NCBI GenBank assembly: GCA_027058735.1
Contig: JALURZ010000223.1
Coordinates: 1-21,776, forward strand
Reading direction: 5' to 3'
DNA: 21,776 nucleotides
DNA from: Hyphomicrobiales bacterium
GTDB taxonomy: Bacteria; Pseudomonadota; Alphaproteobacteria; Rhizobiales; JALURZ01
Made by a program: the position numbers and the translations under genes. The notes under the pieces are model-generated. The model was not told the DNA's origin. It saw nothing but the letters and a program-made list of their open reading frames with translations, and did no database searches. Below are positions 1 to 9,377 of this stretch, piece after piece (positions within the stretch are counted from its first letter, which is position 1; each line of letters begins with the position of its first letter).

Positions 1-911
1 GCCCCATCGCCCGCCCGCAGGCGGCGCGACAGATCGGGCAGCAGCACGATGCCGATGGCAATGCCGATGACGCCGAGCGGCAATTGATAGACACGATCGG
101 CATAATAGAGATAGGACACGGCACCGGCGGCCAGCGAGGCGATGATGGTGCCGATCAGCAGGTTGATCTGGGTGATGCCGCCGGCAATGACGCCGGGAAT
201 GGCGAGCCGCACGAACCGGCGCACATCGTCGTCAATACGCGCTCCGCGCAGGCGCAAGGCGAAACCGGCCCCGCGGCTTGCCCACCAGAGCATGGCGAAC
301 TGGAGAAGCCCGGCCGCCGAGACCCCCCAGACCAGAACCGTGGCGGTCAGCGCGGCATCGTCCCACCCGGCGGCTCTGGCCGTCAAAAGCACGCCGATCA
401 GCACGATATTGAGGATGATCGGCGCGCCGGCGGCCGCCGCGAAGCGCCCGGTCGAATTGAGCACGCCGCTCAGCAGCGCGACCAGCGACATGAACAGGAG
501 ATAGGGAAACGCGATCCGGGTCAAAACGACCGCAAGATCGAACTTTTCCGGGTTCTCGTGGAATCCCGGCGCGATCACATACATCAGCACCGGCATGGCC
601 AGTTCGGCGGCCGCGGTGAAAACCAGCAGCGTCACCAGCAGGAGGGTGAAGATATTTTCCGCAAAGCCGTGCGCGGCATCGCGGCCATCGCCCTCGAGCC
701 GCTTGGCGAACAGCGGAACGAAGGCGGCGTTGAACGCCCCTTCCGCGAACAGCCGGCGGAACAGGTTGGGAAACCGGAACGCCACGACAAACGCGTCGGC
801 CACCAGCCCGGTGCCCAGCAGGGAGGCGAGCAGCATGTCGCGGAAAAATCCGAGCACGCGGCTGGCCATGGTCATGGCGCTCACGACGGCGGATGATTTC
901 AGCAGGTTCAT
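1..911 (-). CDS. murJ: Lipid II flippase MurJ (MviN), N-terminal part, cut by window edge
   Basis: Inner-membrane MOP-superfamily transporter that flips lipid II to the periplasmic face during peptidoglycan synthesis. The reading frame opens with ATG at 911 (MNLLKSSAVVSAMTMASRVL) and stays open to base 1, giving 303 codons of a protein normally near 510-530 residues, so the C-terminal two fifths lie outside. Family features visible: the RVLGFFRD segment after the first helix, ADAFVVAFRFPNLFRRLFAEG and FNAAFVPLF around residues 40-75, then repeated hydrophobic helices and a YYADRVYQLPLGVIGIA stretch near the cut. It starts 5 bases after the glnD stop, so it is almost certainly translated from the mutS-glnD-murJ transcript. 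No clear Shine-Dalgarno precedes the ATG, which fits coupling to glnD. Identity is secure; only the missing end is unknown. Confidence 0.93.
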   Translation of the reverse strand, partial: MNLLKSSAVVSAMTMASRVLGFFRDMLLASLLGTGLVADAFVVAFRFPNLFRRLFAEGAFNAAFVPLFAKRLEGDGRDAAHGFAENIFTLLLVTLLVFTAAAELAMPVLMYVIAPGFHENPEKFDLAVVLTRIAFPYLLFMSLVALLSGVLNSTGRFAAAAGAPIILNIVLIGVLLTARAAGWDDAALTATVLVWGVSAAGLLQFAMLWWASRGAGFALRLRGARIDDDVRRFVRLAIPGVIAGGITQINLLIGTIIASLAAGAVSYLYYADRVYQLPLGVIGIAIGIVLLPDLSRRLRAGDG

Positions 912-916
912 CGGGC

Positions 917-3718
917 TCAGGCAACCGCGCTCGATGCGCCCGCCGCCTCCGGCCGGCACAGGGCGGGCCGGGTGAGCACCGCGGTGAGCTTGCGGATGAT
1001 ATTGGCCTGCCTGGCGATATTCGTGAGCTTCTGGCCCGTCAGGTCGGTGACGTAAAACACATCGACCGCGCGCTCGCCAAAGGTGGCGACCCGGGCTGAG
1101 GAAATATTGAGATTGAGCCGGTGCAGCATGCTGGTCAGTTCATAGAGCAGCCCCAGGCGGTCCAGCCCGCTCACTTCGATCACCGTAAAGACATTGGACA
1201 GATCGTTGTCGATCAGCACTTCGGGCTCGACATCGAACGCCTGGAAGCGGTCGGACGGTTTGCGGCGCTGCGCCAGCGCTTCGGGCACCTTGAGCCTGCC
1301 CTTCAGGCCGGACTCGATATTGGCGATCACGCGCCTGGCACGGCGGCGTTCATCGCGCGCCTGCTCAAACTCGCGGTGAACGAGCACCGTATCGAGGGCC
1401 ATGCCGTCGCTGGTGGTGAATATCTGCGCATCGGCGATGTTCGCGCCCGCCAGCGCGCAGGCCCCGGTGACGATGGCCAGCAACCGGGGATGGTCCGGCG
1501 CGAAGATCGTCAGTTCGGTCACCTCGGTGAAGCTGTCGGACTCGATGGCGCTGGCGAATGGCACGCCGTCGCGCTGCGCGGCTGCGATCAGTCGCGCATG
1601 GGCGATCTGGCGGTCAAGCGAGACATTCAGCCAGTAGGGCGGATAGTGCCGCTCCAGATAGGCGCTGAGGGCCGCGCCGTCCAACTCGCTCTGGCTGTCG
1701 GCGAATTTGCGTTTTGCCGCCGCCACCCGTTCGTTTCTGGCCACAGCGGTATGGCCGCCCGCCAGCACCGGCTCGGTTTCATGATAGAGCGTGCGCAGCA
1801 ATTCGCCCTTCCAGCCGTTCCAGACACCGGGGCCCACCGCCTTGATATCGGCGACGGTCAGGATCAGCAGCAGTTTCAGGCGCTCGGGACTCTGCACGAT
1901 GGCGGCGAAATCCAGAATGGTCTTGAAGTCGTGGAGATCGCGCATCTGCGCGAAATCGCTCATCACCAGATGGTGTTCCACCAGCCAGGCGGTGACATCG
2001 GTTTCGGCGGCGGACAACCCGAGCCGGGGCCCGAGACGCCGGGCGATCGCCGCGCCGGCCTTTGCATGGCTCTCCGGGCGGCCCTTGGCGATATCGTGCA
2101 GAAACAGCGCCACATAGAGCGCGCGCCGGTGTTTTATCTTGTGAATGATGTCATGGGCAAGCGGATGCTCGCCGGCCAGGGCGCCGCGGTCGATTTCGGC
2201 CAGGACGCCGATTGCGCGCAGCAGATGCTCATCGACGGTGTAGTGGTGGTACATGTTGAACTGCATCATGGCGACGATCTTGCCGAAATCGCGCACGAAG
2301 CGGCCCAATACGCCGGCTTCGTTCATCTTGCGCAGGATCGATTCGGGATCGTTCGGCGAGGTCAGAATTTCCAGAAACATGGCGTTGGCGCCGGGGTCGC
2401 GGCGCAGCGTATCGTCGATCAGGCGCAAGGAGCGGGTCGCCAGCTTCAGGGCGGTGGGGTGAAACGGCTGCTTGTGCTTGGCGGCCAGATGGAACAGCCG
2501 AATGAGATTGACCGGATCGCGCACGAAAGCCTGATCGTCGGCAACGGTGATGCGCCCGGCGTCGATCATGAAATCGGCGGTTTCGCGAAATCCGGCGCGC
2601 CGCGAGCGCTTCAGCCTGTTCAGGACATTGCCGAAGATCGGCAGCGGTTTGACGGACTGGGCCTCGAGCACCGCGCAGAAAATCCGGGTCAGGTCGCCCA
2701 CATCCTTGGCGATCAGGAAATAATGGCGCATGAACCGTTCCACATGGCGGGTGCGTTCGCGGTTGACATAGCCCAGCCGCGCGGCGATTTCAGCCTGGTG
2801 GTCGAAGGTCAGCCGCTCCTCGGCCCGTCCGGTCAGGAAATGCAGGTGGCACCGCACCGCCCACTGGAAATCCTCGCATTTGAGAAAACGCCGGTATTCC
2901 TGCCGCGTAAACAACCCGGCGCGCACCAGATCGGCGGGCGAACGGGCGCGATGCAGATATTTGCCGATCCAGAACAGGGTGTGCAGGTCGCGCTGCCCGC
3001 CCTTGCCGTTCTTGACATTGGGCTCCACCAGATAGCGCGACTGCCCGGCCTGGGCGTGGCGCACATCGCGTTCGGCCAGCTTGGCTTCGATGAACCTGCC
3101 CGCGGACAGGCTCATGATCTCCTTTTCGAAGCGCCGGATCAGTTCGTCGAACAGGTCCTCATCGCCCCAGATGTAGCGTGCTTCAAGGGTTGCGGTGCGG
3201 ATGGTGAAGTCCGATTTCGAAAGCCGGATACACTGTTCCACGCTGCGGGTGGCGTGGCCGACCCTGAAGCCCAGATCCCACAGCATGTAGAGCAGATACT
3301 CAACGACGCTCTCGCCCCAGGCGGTCTGTTTGTAGGGAAGCACGAACAGCAGGTCGATATCGGAGCCCGGCGCCAGGGTGCCGCGGCCATAGCCCCCCAC
3401 CGCCACTGCCGCGAGGCGTTCGGCCGATGAGGGATTGGTGGCGCGGTAAACATGGGTGACGGTGAAATCGAACAGGGCGCGGATCAACTCATCCTGCAGA
3501 TAGGAAATGTTGCGCGCGCATACCGTTCCCTTGCCGCTTTCCTCGAGCCGGCGGCTCGCTTCCGCGCGGCCATCGGCGACAACCCCCTTGAGGCGTTCCA
3601 ATATGGCCTCGCGCAGCGCGGTTTCATTGCCGGCCAACCGGTTGTAGATGCCGGTGAGTTCGGTTCTCAGGCGCCGTGAATCGATCAGGCGCTCGGGGTT
3701 CGATATCTTGGCGGCCAT
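917..3718 (-). CDS. glnD: Bifunctional [protein-PII] uridylyltransferase / uridylyl-removing enzyme
   Basis: Cytoplasmic nitrogen sensor that uridylylates PII proteins (GlnB/GlnK) when glutamine is low and deuridylylates them when it is high. The 933 residues match alphaproteobacterial GlnD (E. coli is 890). Domains in order: nucleotidyltransferase with GGYGRGTLAPGSDIDLLF near 108-125, including the catalytic S-D-I-D; a GlnD-specific linker; an HD phosphohydrolase domain with HYTVDEH near 491, the H-D pair near 540 and EHH near 580; and two C-terminal ACT domains (about 732-780 and 844-892) that bind glutamine. All signature residues are present, so both activities are expected. ATG at 3718 is the first good start. 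The gene follows mutS after 90 bases and precedes murJ by 5. The 90-base gap contains a TATAAG-like box (minus strand) without a convincing -35, so an internal promoter is possible but unproven. Confidence 0.97.
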   Translation of the reverse strand: MAAKISNPERLIDSRRLRTELTGIYNRLAGNETALREAILERLKGVVADGRAEASRRLEESGKGTVCARNISYLQDELIRALFDFTVTHVYRATNPSSAERLAAVAVGGYGRGTLAPGSDIDLLFVLPYKQTAWGESVVEYLLYMLWDLGFRVGHATRSVEQCIRLSKSDFTIRTATLEARYIWGDEDLFDELIRRFEKEIMSLSAGRFIEAKLAERDVRHAQAGQSRYLVEPNVKNGKGGQRDLHTLFWIGKYLHRARSPADLVRAGLFTRQEYRRFLKCEDFQWAVRCHLHFLTGRAEERLTFDHQAEIAARLGYVNRERTRHVERFMRHYFLIAKDVGDLTRIFCAVLEAQSVKPLPIFGNVLNRLKRSRRAGFRETADFMIDAGRITVADDQAFVRDPVNLIRLFHLAAKHKQPFHPTALKLATRSLRLIDDTLRRDPGANAMFLEILTSPNDPESILRKMNEAGVLGRFVRDFGKIVAMMQFNMYHHYTVDEHLLRAIGVLAEIDRGALAGEHPLAHDIIHKIKHRRALYVALFLHDIAKGRPESHAKAGAAIARRLGPRLGLSAAETDVTAWLVEHHLVMSDFAQMRDLHDFKTILDFAAIVQSPERLKLLLILTVADIKAVGPGVWNGWKGELLRTLYHETEPVLAGGHTAVARNERVAAAKRKFADSQSELDGAALSAYLERHYPPYWLNVSLDRQIAHARLIAAAQRDGVPFASAIESDSFTEVTELTIFAPDHPRLLAIVTGACALAGANIADAQIFTTSDGMALDTVLVHREFEQARDERRRARRVIANIESGLKGRLKVPEALAQRRKPSDRFQAFDVEPEVLIDNDLSNVFTVIEVSGLDRLGLLYELTSMLHRLNLNISSARVATFGERAVDVFYVTDLTGQKLTNIARQANIIRKLTAVLTRPALCRPEAAGASSAVA

Positions 3719-3808
3719 ACCGGTTCGCAGTTCAGTTTCGTTTCGCTTAAGAGCATACGGGCAATCTCTTATAGCATCATGACGGGCGATGATCCCATGG
3801 CGGGCGGC

Positions 3809-6523
3809 CTAAGCCCGTTCGTCCCGCAGCAGGGCCTTGAGGCGATACAGCGCATCGAGCGCCTGGCGCGGCGTCAGTTCATCGGGATTGATGTCGCCAA
3901 CAGCCTCTTCGAGGGGGGAGGGCCGCGCATCGCGCGGCGCTTGCGCGCTTGAGTTCAGATTAAACAGCGGCAGGTCGTCGACCAGAGCGCCGGCGGGTCC
4001 ATGGCGGTCGGATTTTTCCAGTTCATCGAGCACCCGCGCGGCGCGCGCGGTGACCGAGGCGGGCAGGCCGGCAAGCCTGGCCACCTGAACCCCGTAGGAG
4101 CGATCGGCGGTGCCGGAGGCGACCTCGTGCAAGAACACCACATCGCCGCGCCATTCGCGCACCTTCATCGTGGCGTTGTGAAGACCATCGAGTTTGGCGG
4201 CGAGCGCTGTGAGTTCGTGAAAATGGGTGGCGAAAATCACCCGCGAGCGGTTGACCTCGTGCAGATGCTCCACGCAGGCCCAGGCGATCGACAGCCCGTC
4301 GAAAGTCGCCGTTCCGCGGCCGATTTCATCGAGAATGACCAGCGAACGCTCGCCCGCCTGATTGAGGATGGCGGCGGTCTCGATCATCTCGACCATGAAC
4401 GTGGAGCGCCCGCGCGCGAGATCGTCGGACGCGCCGACCCGGCTGAAAATCCGGTCCACCACCCCGACATGCGCCCGGGCCGCCGGCACGAACGAGCCGG
4501 TCTGGGCGAGCAGCGCGATCAGCGCGTTTTGCCGCAGGAACGTCGATTTTCCCGCCATGTTCGGCCCCGTCAGCAGCCACAGACGCCGGTTCGCTCCGCC
4601 GTCGGCAGGCTCGGCGGACAGCGAGCAGTCATTGGCGATAAACGTGTTGTCGCCGGTCTTTTCCAGCATCTGCTCGACCACCGGGTGGCGCCCGTCCGTG
4701 ATTTCGAAGGCGAGACTGTCATCGACGCGCGGGCGGCAATAGCGCCGGGCCCGGGCCAGGGTGGCAAAGCCCGCGGCGACGTCGAGGGCGGCGATGGCGC
4801 GCGCCATCTCCAGCAACATCGCGCTGTGGGCCAGCGCTTCGCGCACCAGTGCCTCGAAAATGTCCAGTTCGATGGCCTGGGCGCGATCGGCGGCGGCGGC
4901 CTGTCTGGTTTCCAGCTCCCCCAGATCGGTAGTCGTGAAGCGCACCGCATTGGCGAGGGTCTGGCGATGGATGAAGGTGTCGTTGAGCGGCGGCGACATC
5001 AACGGGCCGGCATTCTGCGCGGTGACCTCGACAAAATAGCCAAGCACCCGGTTGAACCTGATCTTGAGCGACTTGATGCCGGTTTGCGCGGCATAGTCGC
5101 TTTGCAGGCCCGCGATCACGGCACGGCTTTCGTCGCGCAACCGGCGGTGTTCGTCGAGCGCGCGGTCGTAGCCGGGGCGGATCAGGCCGCCATCGCGCGC
5201 CAGCGCGGGCAGGGTTTCATCGAGCGCGTCCGACAGGTGGTCGAACAGCCCGTTGTCGGGCGCGCTCAACGCCTGCGCGCCCGCCGCCAGGATCTCGGGA
5301 AGCGGCGCGCTCCGTCCTGCTTTTTCGATCGCGCCGGCCATCTTGCGGGCCAGCCCCAGGCCGTCGCGCACGGCCCCCAGGTCGCCCGGCGAGCCGCGCC
5401 CCAGCGTCAGCCGTGACAAGGCGCGGTCCAGGTCCGGCATTGTCTTGAGATGATCGCGCAGGCCCTGGCGCAATGCCTCCTGGTCGAGACAGAAGCCAAC
5501 CGCGTCGAGACGCGCATTTATGGGGTCCGGCGCGGTTAGGGGGGCTGAAATCCGGCGCAGCAATTCGCGCGCGCCCAGCGCGCTGACGGTGCGGTCCACC
5601 GCCCAAAGAACCGTGCCCTTTCGCTCCCCGGCCAGAGTGCGGGAAATTTCCAGGCTGGAGCGGGTGGCGGCATCGATGGAGACATAATCGCCGGCCACCT
5701 GACGCACGGGCGGACGCAGTGCCGGCAGGGCGCCGACCTGGGTAAGCTCGATATAGTCGATCAGCGCGCCGCAGGCCCCCAGTTCGCCGCGCGTGAAATC
5801 GCCGAACCCGTCCAGCGCCTGAACCCCGAGCGCCTTCTTGAGCCGCCGTTCCCCGTGGCGGGCGTCGAACTTGCCGGGAGCAAGGGCCAGCAGCCGCTTT
5901 TCAAAGGCCCGCCACAGGGGTTTGAGGCCCGCATCGCCGGCCAGCGTTTCGGAAACCATCAGTTCGGCGGGTGCGATGCGGGCAAGCTCGGCCTCCAGAG
6001 ACGCGTGATCGCAGATCCGGGTGGCGAATTCCCCGGTCGAGATATCGACCCAGGCCAGCGCGAGCTGTTCTGCGCCCGAAGACCGGTCCCGGGCGACGGC
6101 GGCCAGATAATTGCCGGCGCTGCGCTCAAGCAGATTGTCCTCGGTGAGGGTTCCCGGCGTCACGAGGCGCGCAACGCAGCGGTTGACAACGGCCTTGGCG
6201 CCGCGTTTGCGCGCCTGTGCCGGGTCCTCGGTCTGCTCGCACACCGCGACCCGGAATCCGGCGCTGATCAGCTTGTGCAGATATTCGTCCGCCGCATGAA
6301 ACGGCACCCCGCACATGGGAATGTCCTCGCCCAGATGCTTGCCGCGTTTTGTCAAGGTGATGCCAAGCGCGTCCGCGGCGGTGACCGCGTCGTCGAAAAA
6401 CAGTTCGTAGAAGTCGCCCATCCGGTAGAACAGGAGATAGTCCTCATGCGCCGCCTTGATCTCGAGATACTGGGCCATCATCGGGGTCGGTGCGTGGTCG
6501 GAAAGACGCTGCGGCTGTGCCAT
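3809..6523 (-). CDS. mutS: DNA mismatch repair protein MutS
   Basis: Recognises base mismatches and small loops and, as an ATP-driven sliding clamp, recruits MutL. The 904 residues are slightly longer than E. coli MutS (853). The mismatch-reading Phe-X-Glu motif is F38-Y39-E40 in MGDFYELF; the C-terminal ABC-type ATPase has Walker A GPNMAGKST at 653-661 and Walker B with D732-E733 in VILDEIGRG, followed by FATHFHEL. Near the C-terminus DDLPLF resembles a beta-clamp binding motif, and the last 35 residues (INPDELTPRQALDALYRLKALL) look like the MutS oligomerisation helix pair. The start at 6523 has no Shine-Dalgarno; Met15 or Met16 are alternatives, since family conservation begins near TPMMAQYLEIK. 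It is first in the mutS-glnD-murJ series and divergent from maeB. Confidence 0.97.
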   Translation of the reverse strand: MAQPQRLSDHAPTPMMAQYLEIKAAHEDYLLFYRMGDFYELFFDDAVTAADALGITLTKRGKHLGEDIPMCGVPFHAADEYLHKLISAGFRVAVCEQTEDPAQARKRGAKAVVNRCVARLVTPGTLTEDNLLERSAGNYLAAVARDRSSGAEQLALAWVDISTGEFATRICDHASLEAELARIAPAELMVSETLAGDAGLKPLWRAFEKRLLALAPGKFDARHGERRLKKALGVQALDGFGDFTRGELGACGALIDYIELTQVGALPALRPPVRQVAGDYVSIDAATRSSLEISRTLAGERKGTVLWAVDRTVSALGARELLRRISAPLTAPDPINARLDAVGFCLDQEALRQGLRDHLKTMPDLDRALSRLTLGRGSPGDLGAVRDGLGLARKMAGAIEKAGRSAPLPEILAAGAQALSAPDNGLFDHLSDALDETLPALARDGGLIRPGYDRALDEHRRLRDESRAVIAGLQSDYAAQTGIKSLKIRFNRVLGYFVEVTAQNAGPLMSPPLNDTFIHRQTLANAVRFTTTDLGELETRQAAAADRAQAIELDIFEALVREALAHSAMLLEMARAIAALDVAAGFATLARARRYCRPRVDDSLAFEITDGRHPVVEQMLEKTGDNTFIANDCSLSAEPADGGANRRLWLLTGPNMAGKSTFLRQNALIALLAQTGSFVPAARAHVGVVDRIFSRVGASDDLARGRSTFMVEMIETAAILNQAGERSLVILDEIGRGTATFDGLSIAWACVEHLHEVNRSRVIFATHFHELTALAAKLDGLHNATMKVREWRGDVVFLHEVASGTADRSYGVQVARLAGLPASVTARAARVLDELEKSDRHGPAGALVDDLPLFNLNSSAQAPRDARPSPLEEAVGDINPDELTPRQALDALYRLKALLRDERA

Positions 6524-6706
6524 GGAGGATTACCCGTTGACCTGTCATGCGCCGCCTGCCTCGGTGGGGTGAACGAAGCAGTCCGGGCTGTCCGATACCG
6601 GCTTCCGGCCGGAGCGCGAACACCTGTTCCCGGCCCGGCTTTACCATGATCGATACTTCCGCGCGCCGCCCTGCAACGATTGCTTGCGGCCCGGCACGAT
6701 TGACCT

Positions 6707-6735
6707 ATTATATCATTATGCGCCGGATTTGTTTT
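6707..6735 (-). promoter_or_regulatory. Possible mutS-directed promoter in A+T-rich island
   Basis: A perfect TATAAT lies on the minus strand at 6712-6707, inside an A+T-rich patch (about 6698-6780) that stands out from the G+C-rich surroundings. Seventeen bases upstream is AAAACA (6735-6730), only half matching the -35 consensus. It would give a leader of about 175 bases for mutS. The same patch must also hold the maeB promoter, for which I could not pick a convincing box pair. The rest of the 264-base mutS/maeB interval shows no gene. Confidence 0.3.
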
Positions 6736-6787
6736 GCCGGCGGCTCTTGATTATTCAATATCCACATTTTTGCGGGTACTATGGTTC

Positions 6788-9073
6788 ATGGCGCCTGATT
6801 CCCCCTCAAACCGGCGGCGGTCGCAGATCACGGATCAGGAAGCCTTGGCCTTTCATCAGCGCGTCAAGCCTGGAAAGCTGGAAATAACGCCGACCAAGCC
6901 CATGGCGACCCAGCGCGATCTGTCGCTGGCCTATTCGCCGGGCGTCGCGGCGCCGGTTCGCGCCATCGCCGATGAGCCCGGCAGCGCCTATGACTACACC
7001 GCAAAAGGAAACATGGTCGGCGTCATCACCAACGGCACCGCCATTCTCGGACTGGGCAATCTGGGGGCGCTCGCCTCCAAGCCGGTGATGGAGGGCAAGG
7101 CGGTGCTGTTCAAGCGGTTCGCCGATATCGATTCCATCGACCTTGAGATCGAGACCGAAGACGCCGACGAGTTCATCAATTGCGTGCGCTATCTGGCCCC
7201 CGCCTTTGGCGGCATCAATCTGGAGGACATCAAGGCGCCGGACTGCTTTGTCATCGAGCAGCGGTTGCGCGAGATCATGGACATTCCGGTGTTTCATGAC
7301 GACCAGCACGGCACGGCGATCATTTCGTGCGCCGGCATTCTCAACGCGCTGGACCTCACCGGCCGCTCGATCGAGGATGTGACGTTTGTGTGCAACGGGG
7401 CGGGGGCCGCCGGCATTGCCTGCCTGGAACTGCTCAAGGCCATGGGGATGAGATCGGAGAACGCCATCTTGTGCGATTCCAAGGGGCCGATCTACAAGGG
7501 CCGCAAGGACGGCATCAATCAGTGGAAATCGGCACATGCCTCCGACACCAAGGCCCGCACCCTGGCCGATGCGGTCGCCGGCGCCGACATTTTCTTCGGG
7601 CTTTCGGTCAAGGGCGCGCTGACCGCGGACATGGTCAGGTCGATGGCCAAGTCGCCGATCATTTTCGCGATGGCCAATCCGGACCCCGAAATCACGCCCG
7701 AAGAGGTGGCCGAGGTGCGCGACGATGCCATCATGGCGACCGGGCGTTCGGATTATCCCAACCAGGTCAACAACGTCTTGGGGTTTCCCTATATATTCCG
7801 CGGCGCGCTCGATGTGCGCGCGCGCACCATCAACGATGCCATGAAAATCGCCGCCGCGCAGGCGCTGGCCGCACTCGCGCGCGAGGATGTTCCCGACGAG
7901 GTCGCCGCCGCCTATCACGGCGAGCGGCCGCGCTATGGGCGTGACTATATCATCCCGGTGCCGTTCGATCCCAGGCTGATCGGGCGCATTGCGCCGGCGG
8001 TGGCAAAAGCCGCCATGGATTCGGGCGTGGCGCGCAAGCCCATCGTCGATATGGACAGCTATGCCAGCGAACTCAACGCCCGCCTCGATCCGGTCGCCGG
8101 CTCGTTGCAGAGCATTTTCGCCCATGTGCGGCGCAATCCCAAGCGCGTGGTGTTCGCGGAAGGCGAGGAAGAGCAGGTCGTTCGCGCGGCCAACAGTTTC
8201 GCCAATGACGGGCTGGGAACGGCCATGCTGGTGGGGCGCAAGGCGCAGGTGGAGGAAGTGGTGCGGGTCAACGGGCTGGAATTCAACGACAAGATCGTGT
8301 TGCACAACGCCCGGCTTTCGGAACGCAACAGGGATTATGCGGAATTTCTGTACGGCCGCCTCCAGCGCAACGGCTATCTGTTTCGCGATTGCCAGCGGTT
8401 CGTCAACAATGACCGCAATATTTTCGCCGCCTGCATGGTGGCGCTCGGCGATGCGGACGCCATGGTCACCGGGGTCACGCGCAATTATTCCGTGGCACTT
8501 GAGGATATCAAGCGGGTGATCGACCCGAAACCGGGCCAGCGCATGATCGGCGTGTCCATGCTGATCCGCCCCGGGCGCACGATTTTCGTCGCCGATACCG
8601 CCGTCCACGACATGCCCTCATCGGTGGAGCTTGCCGACATCGCCGAGGGGGCCGCGGGCGTCGCGCGCCGGTTCGGTTTCGAACCCCGCGTCGCCATGCT
8701 CGCCTATTCGACCTTCGGCCATCCCGAGGGGGAACGCTCGTTCAGGGTGCGCGAGGCGGTGGAGATTCTCGATGGCCGGGGGGTCGATTTCGAATATGAC
8801 GGCGAAATGGGCGCCGACGTCGCGCTCAATATGGACGCCATGTCGGCCTATCCGTTCTGCCGGTTGAGCGGCCCGGCCAACGTGCTGGTCATGCCGGCGT
8901 TCCATTCCGCCAGCATCGCCACCAAAATGCTGCAGGAGCTCGGCGGCAATGTAACGGCCATCGGCCCGCTGCTGGTGGGGCTGGAGAAATCAGCCCAGGT
9001 CGCGAGCCTGGGGGCCACGGCGTCCGACCTCGTCAACATGGCGGCGATCGCGGCCTTCGACCTGACGGTGTGA
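6788..9073 (+). CDS. maeB: NADP-dependent malic enzyme with C-terminal phosphotransacetylase-like domain
   Basis: Oxidatively decarboxylates malate to pyruvate with NAD(P) reduction, linking the TCA cycle to gluconeogenesis and acetyl-CoA supply. Starting at ATG 6788 gives 761 residues, matching E. coli MaeB (759); a longer frame opens at TTG 6734 but would read through the A+T-rich control region. The malic domain has catalytic Tyr in LAYSPGV near 49, Lys in MEGKAVLF near 104, metal-binding NLEDI near 145-148 and HDDQHGTAI near 170-178; the nucleotide-binding site is GAGAAG at 204-209. From about 425 on, FAEGEEEQVVRAA and the following sequence form a phosphate acetyl/butyryltransferase-like domain. 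In rhizobial and E. coli relatives this tail has no transferase activity but mediates oligomerisation and acetyl-CoA inhibition. NADP preference is inferred from the family. It ends 4 bases from the convergent PCD gene. Confidence 0.96.
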   Translation: MAPDSPSNRRRSQITDQEALAFHQRVKPGKLEITPTKPMATQRDLSLAYSPGVAAPVRAIADEPGSAYDYTAKGNMVGVITNGTAILGLGNLGALASKPVMEGKAVLFKRFADIDSIDLEIETEDADEFINCVRYLAPAFGGINLEDIKAPDCFVIEQRLREIMDIPVFHDDQHGTAIISCAGILNALDLTGRSIEDVTFVCNGAGAAGIACLELLKAMGMRSENAILCDSKGPIYKGRKDGINQWKSAHASDTKARTLADAVAGADIFFGLSVKGALTADMVRSMAKSPIIFAMANPDPEITPEEVAEVRDDAIMATGRSDYPNQVNNVLGFPYIFRGALDVRARTINDAMKIAAAQALAALAREDVPDEVAAAYHGERPRYGRDYIIPVPFDPRLIGRIAPAVAKAAMDSGVARKPIVDMDSYASELNARLDPVAGSLQSIFAHVRRNPKRVVFAEGEEEQVVRAANSFANDGLGTAMLVGRKAQVEEVVRVNGLEFNDKIVLHNARLSERNRDYAEFLYGRLQRNGYLFRDCQRFVNNDRNIFAACMVALGDADAMVTGVTRNYSVALEDIKRVIDPKPGQRMIGVSMLIRPGRTIFVADTAVHDMPSSVELADIAEGAAGVARRFGFEPRVAMLAYSTFGHPEGERSFRVREAVEILDGRGVDFEYDGEMGADVALNMDAMSAYPFCRLSGPANVLVMPAFHSASIATKMLQELGGNVTAIGPLLVGLEKSAQVASLGATASDLVNMAAIAAFDLTV

Positions 9074-9077
9074 CGCT

Positions 9078-9377
9078 CTAGATGTGGGCTTTCAATAGGT
9101 TGTTCATCGCCTTGGCCAGGGCGATGTCCTTTTGCGTCAGGCCGCCCGCGTCATGGGTGGCCAGGGTCACGTCGACCCGGTTGTAGACGTTGAACCATTC
9201 GGGATGATGATCCATTTTTTCGGCCACCAGGGCGGCCCGGCACATCCAGCCGAAGGCTTCGGAGAAATTCCTGAAGCCGAAGGATTTGGCGATCGCATCG
9301 CGGCCGGAAACCTCGCGCCAGCCATCCAGGCCGTCAATCGCCTCGCGACGCTCATCGCCGCTCAGTTTGTCCGCCAT
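9078..9377 (-). CDS. 4a-hydroxytetrahydrobiopterin dehydratase (pterin-4a-carbinolamine dehydratase)
   Basis: Small cytoplasmic enzyme that dehydrates 4a-hydroxytetrahydropterin, recycling the cofactor used by phenylalanine hydroxylase; in bacteria lacking that hydroxylase it is often linked to molybdopterin metabolism instead. The 99 residues carry the family signature: E53-K54, H57-H58-P59, W61 and Y65, H75 and D84 (EKMDHHPEWFNVYNRVD, then THDAGG and QKD). The start at 9377 is chosen because GGAG sits 8 bases upstream and family similarity begins there; a longer in-frame opening at 9536 only reads the thpR gene in another frame. It overlaps the 3' end of thpR by 26 bases, suggesting coupled translation. 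No aromatic amino acid hydroxylase is in the window, so which pathway it serves is unknown. Confidence 0.93.
   Translation of the reverse strand: MADKLSGDERREAIDGLDGWREVSGRDAIAKSFGFRNFSEAFGWMCRAALVAEKMDHHPEWFNVYNRVDVTLATHDAGGLTQKDIALAKAMNNLLKAHI

Noticed and set aside
84..896. Plus-strand open frame of 270 codons opposite murJ
   Set aside because: Composition is low-complexity Gly/His/Gln/Asp-rich, as produced by the reverse of a G+C-rich gene; murJ on the other strand has clear family motifs.
1121..3430. Plus-strand open frame of 769 codons opposite glnD
   Set aside because: Long antisense frames are common opposite G+C-rich genes; no family motif, and glnD is fully conserved on the minus strand.
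3719..3808. Small dyads and a TATAAG box between mutS and glnD
   Set aside because: The stems are only about 5 bp without a T-run, and the box has no -35 partner, so neither a terminator nor a promoter can be claimed.
6734..6787. TTG start extending maeB by 18 codons
   Set aside because: The extension would lie in the A+T-rich control region, has no family similarity, and ATG 6788 gives the usual MaeB length.
6806..8608. Minus-strand open frame of 600 codons opposite maeB
   Set aside because: Antisense shadow with His/Asp/Gly-rich composition; maeB carries all its catalytic motifs.
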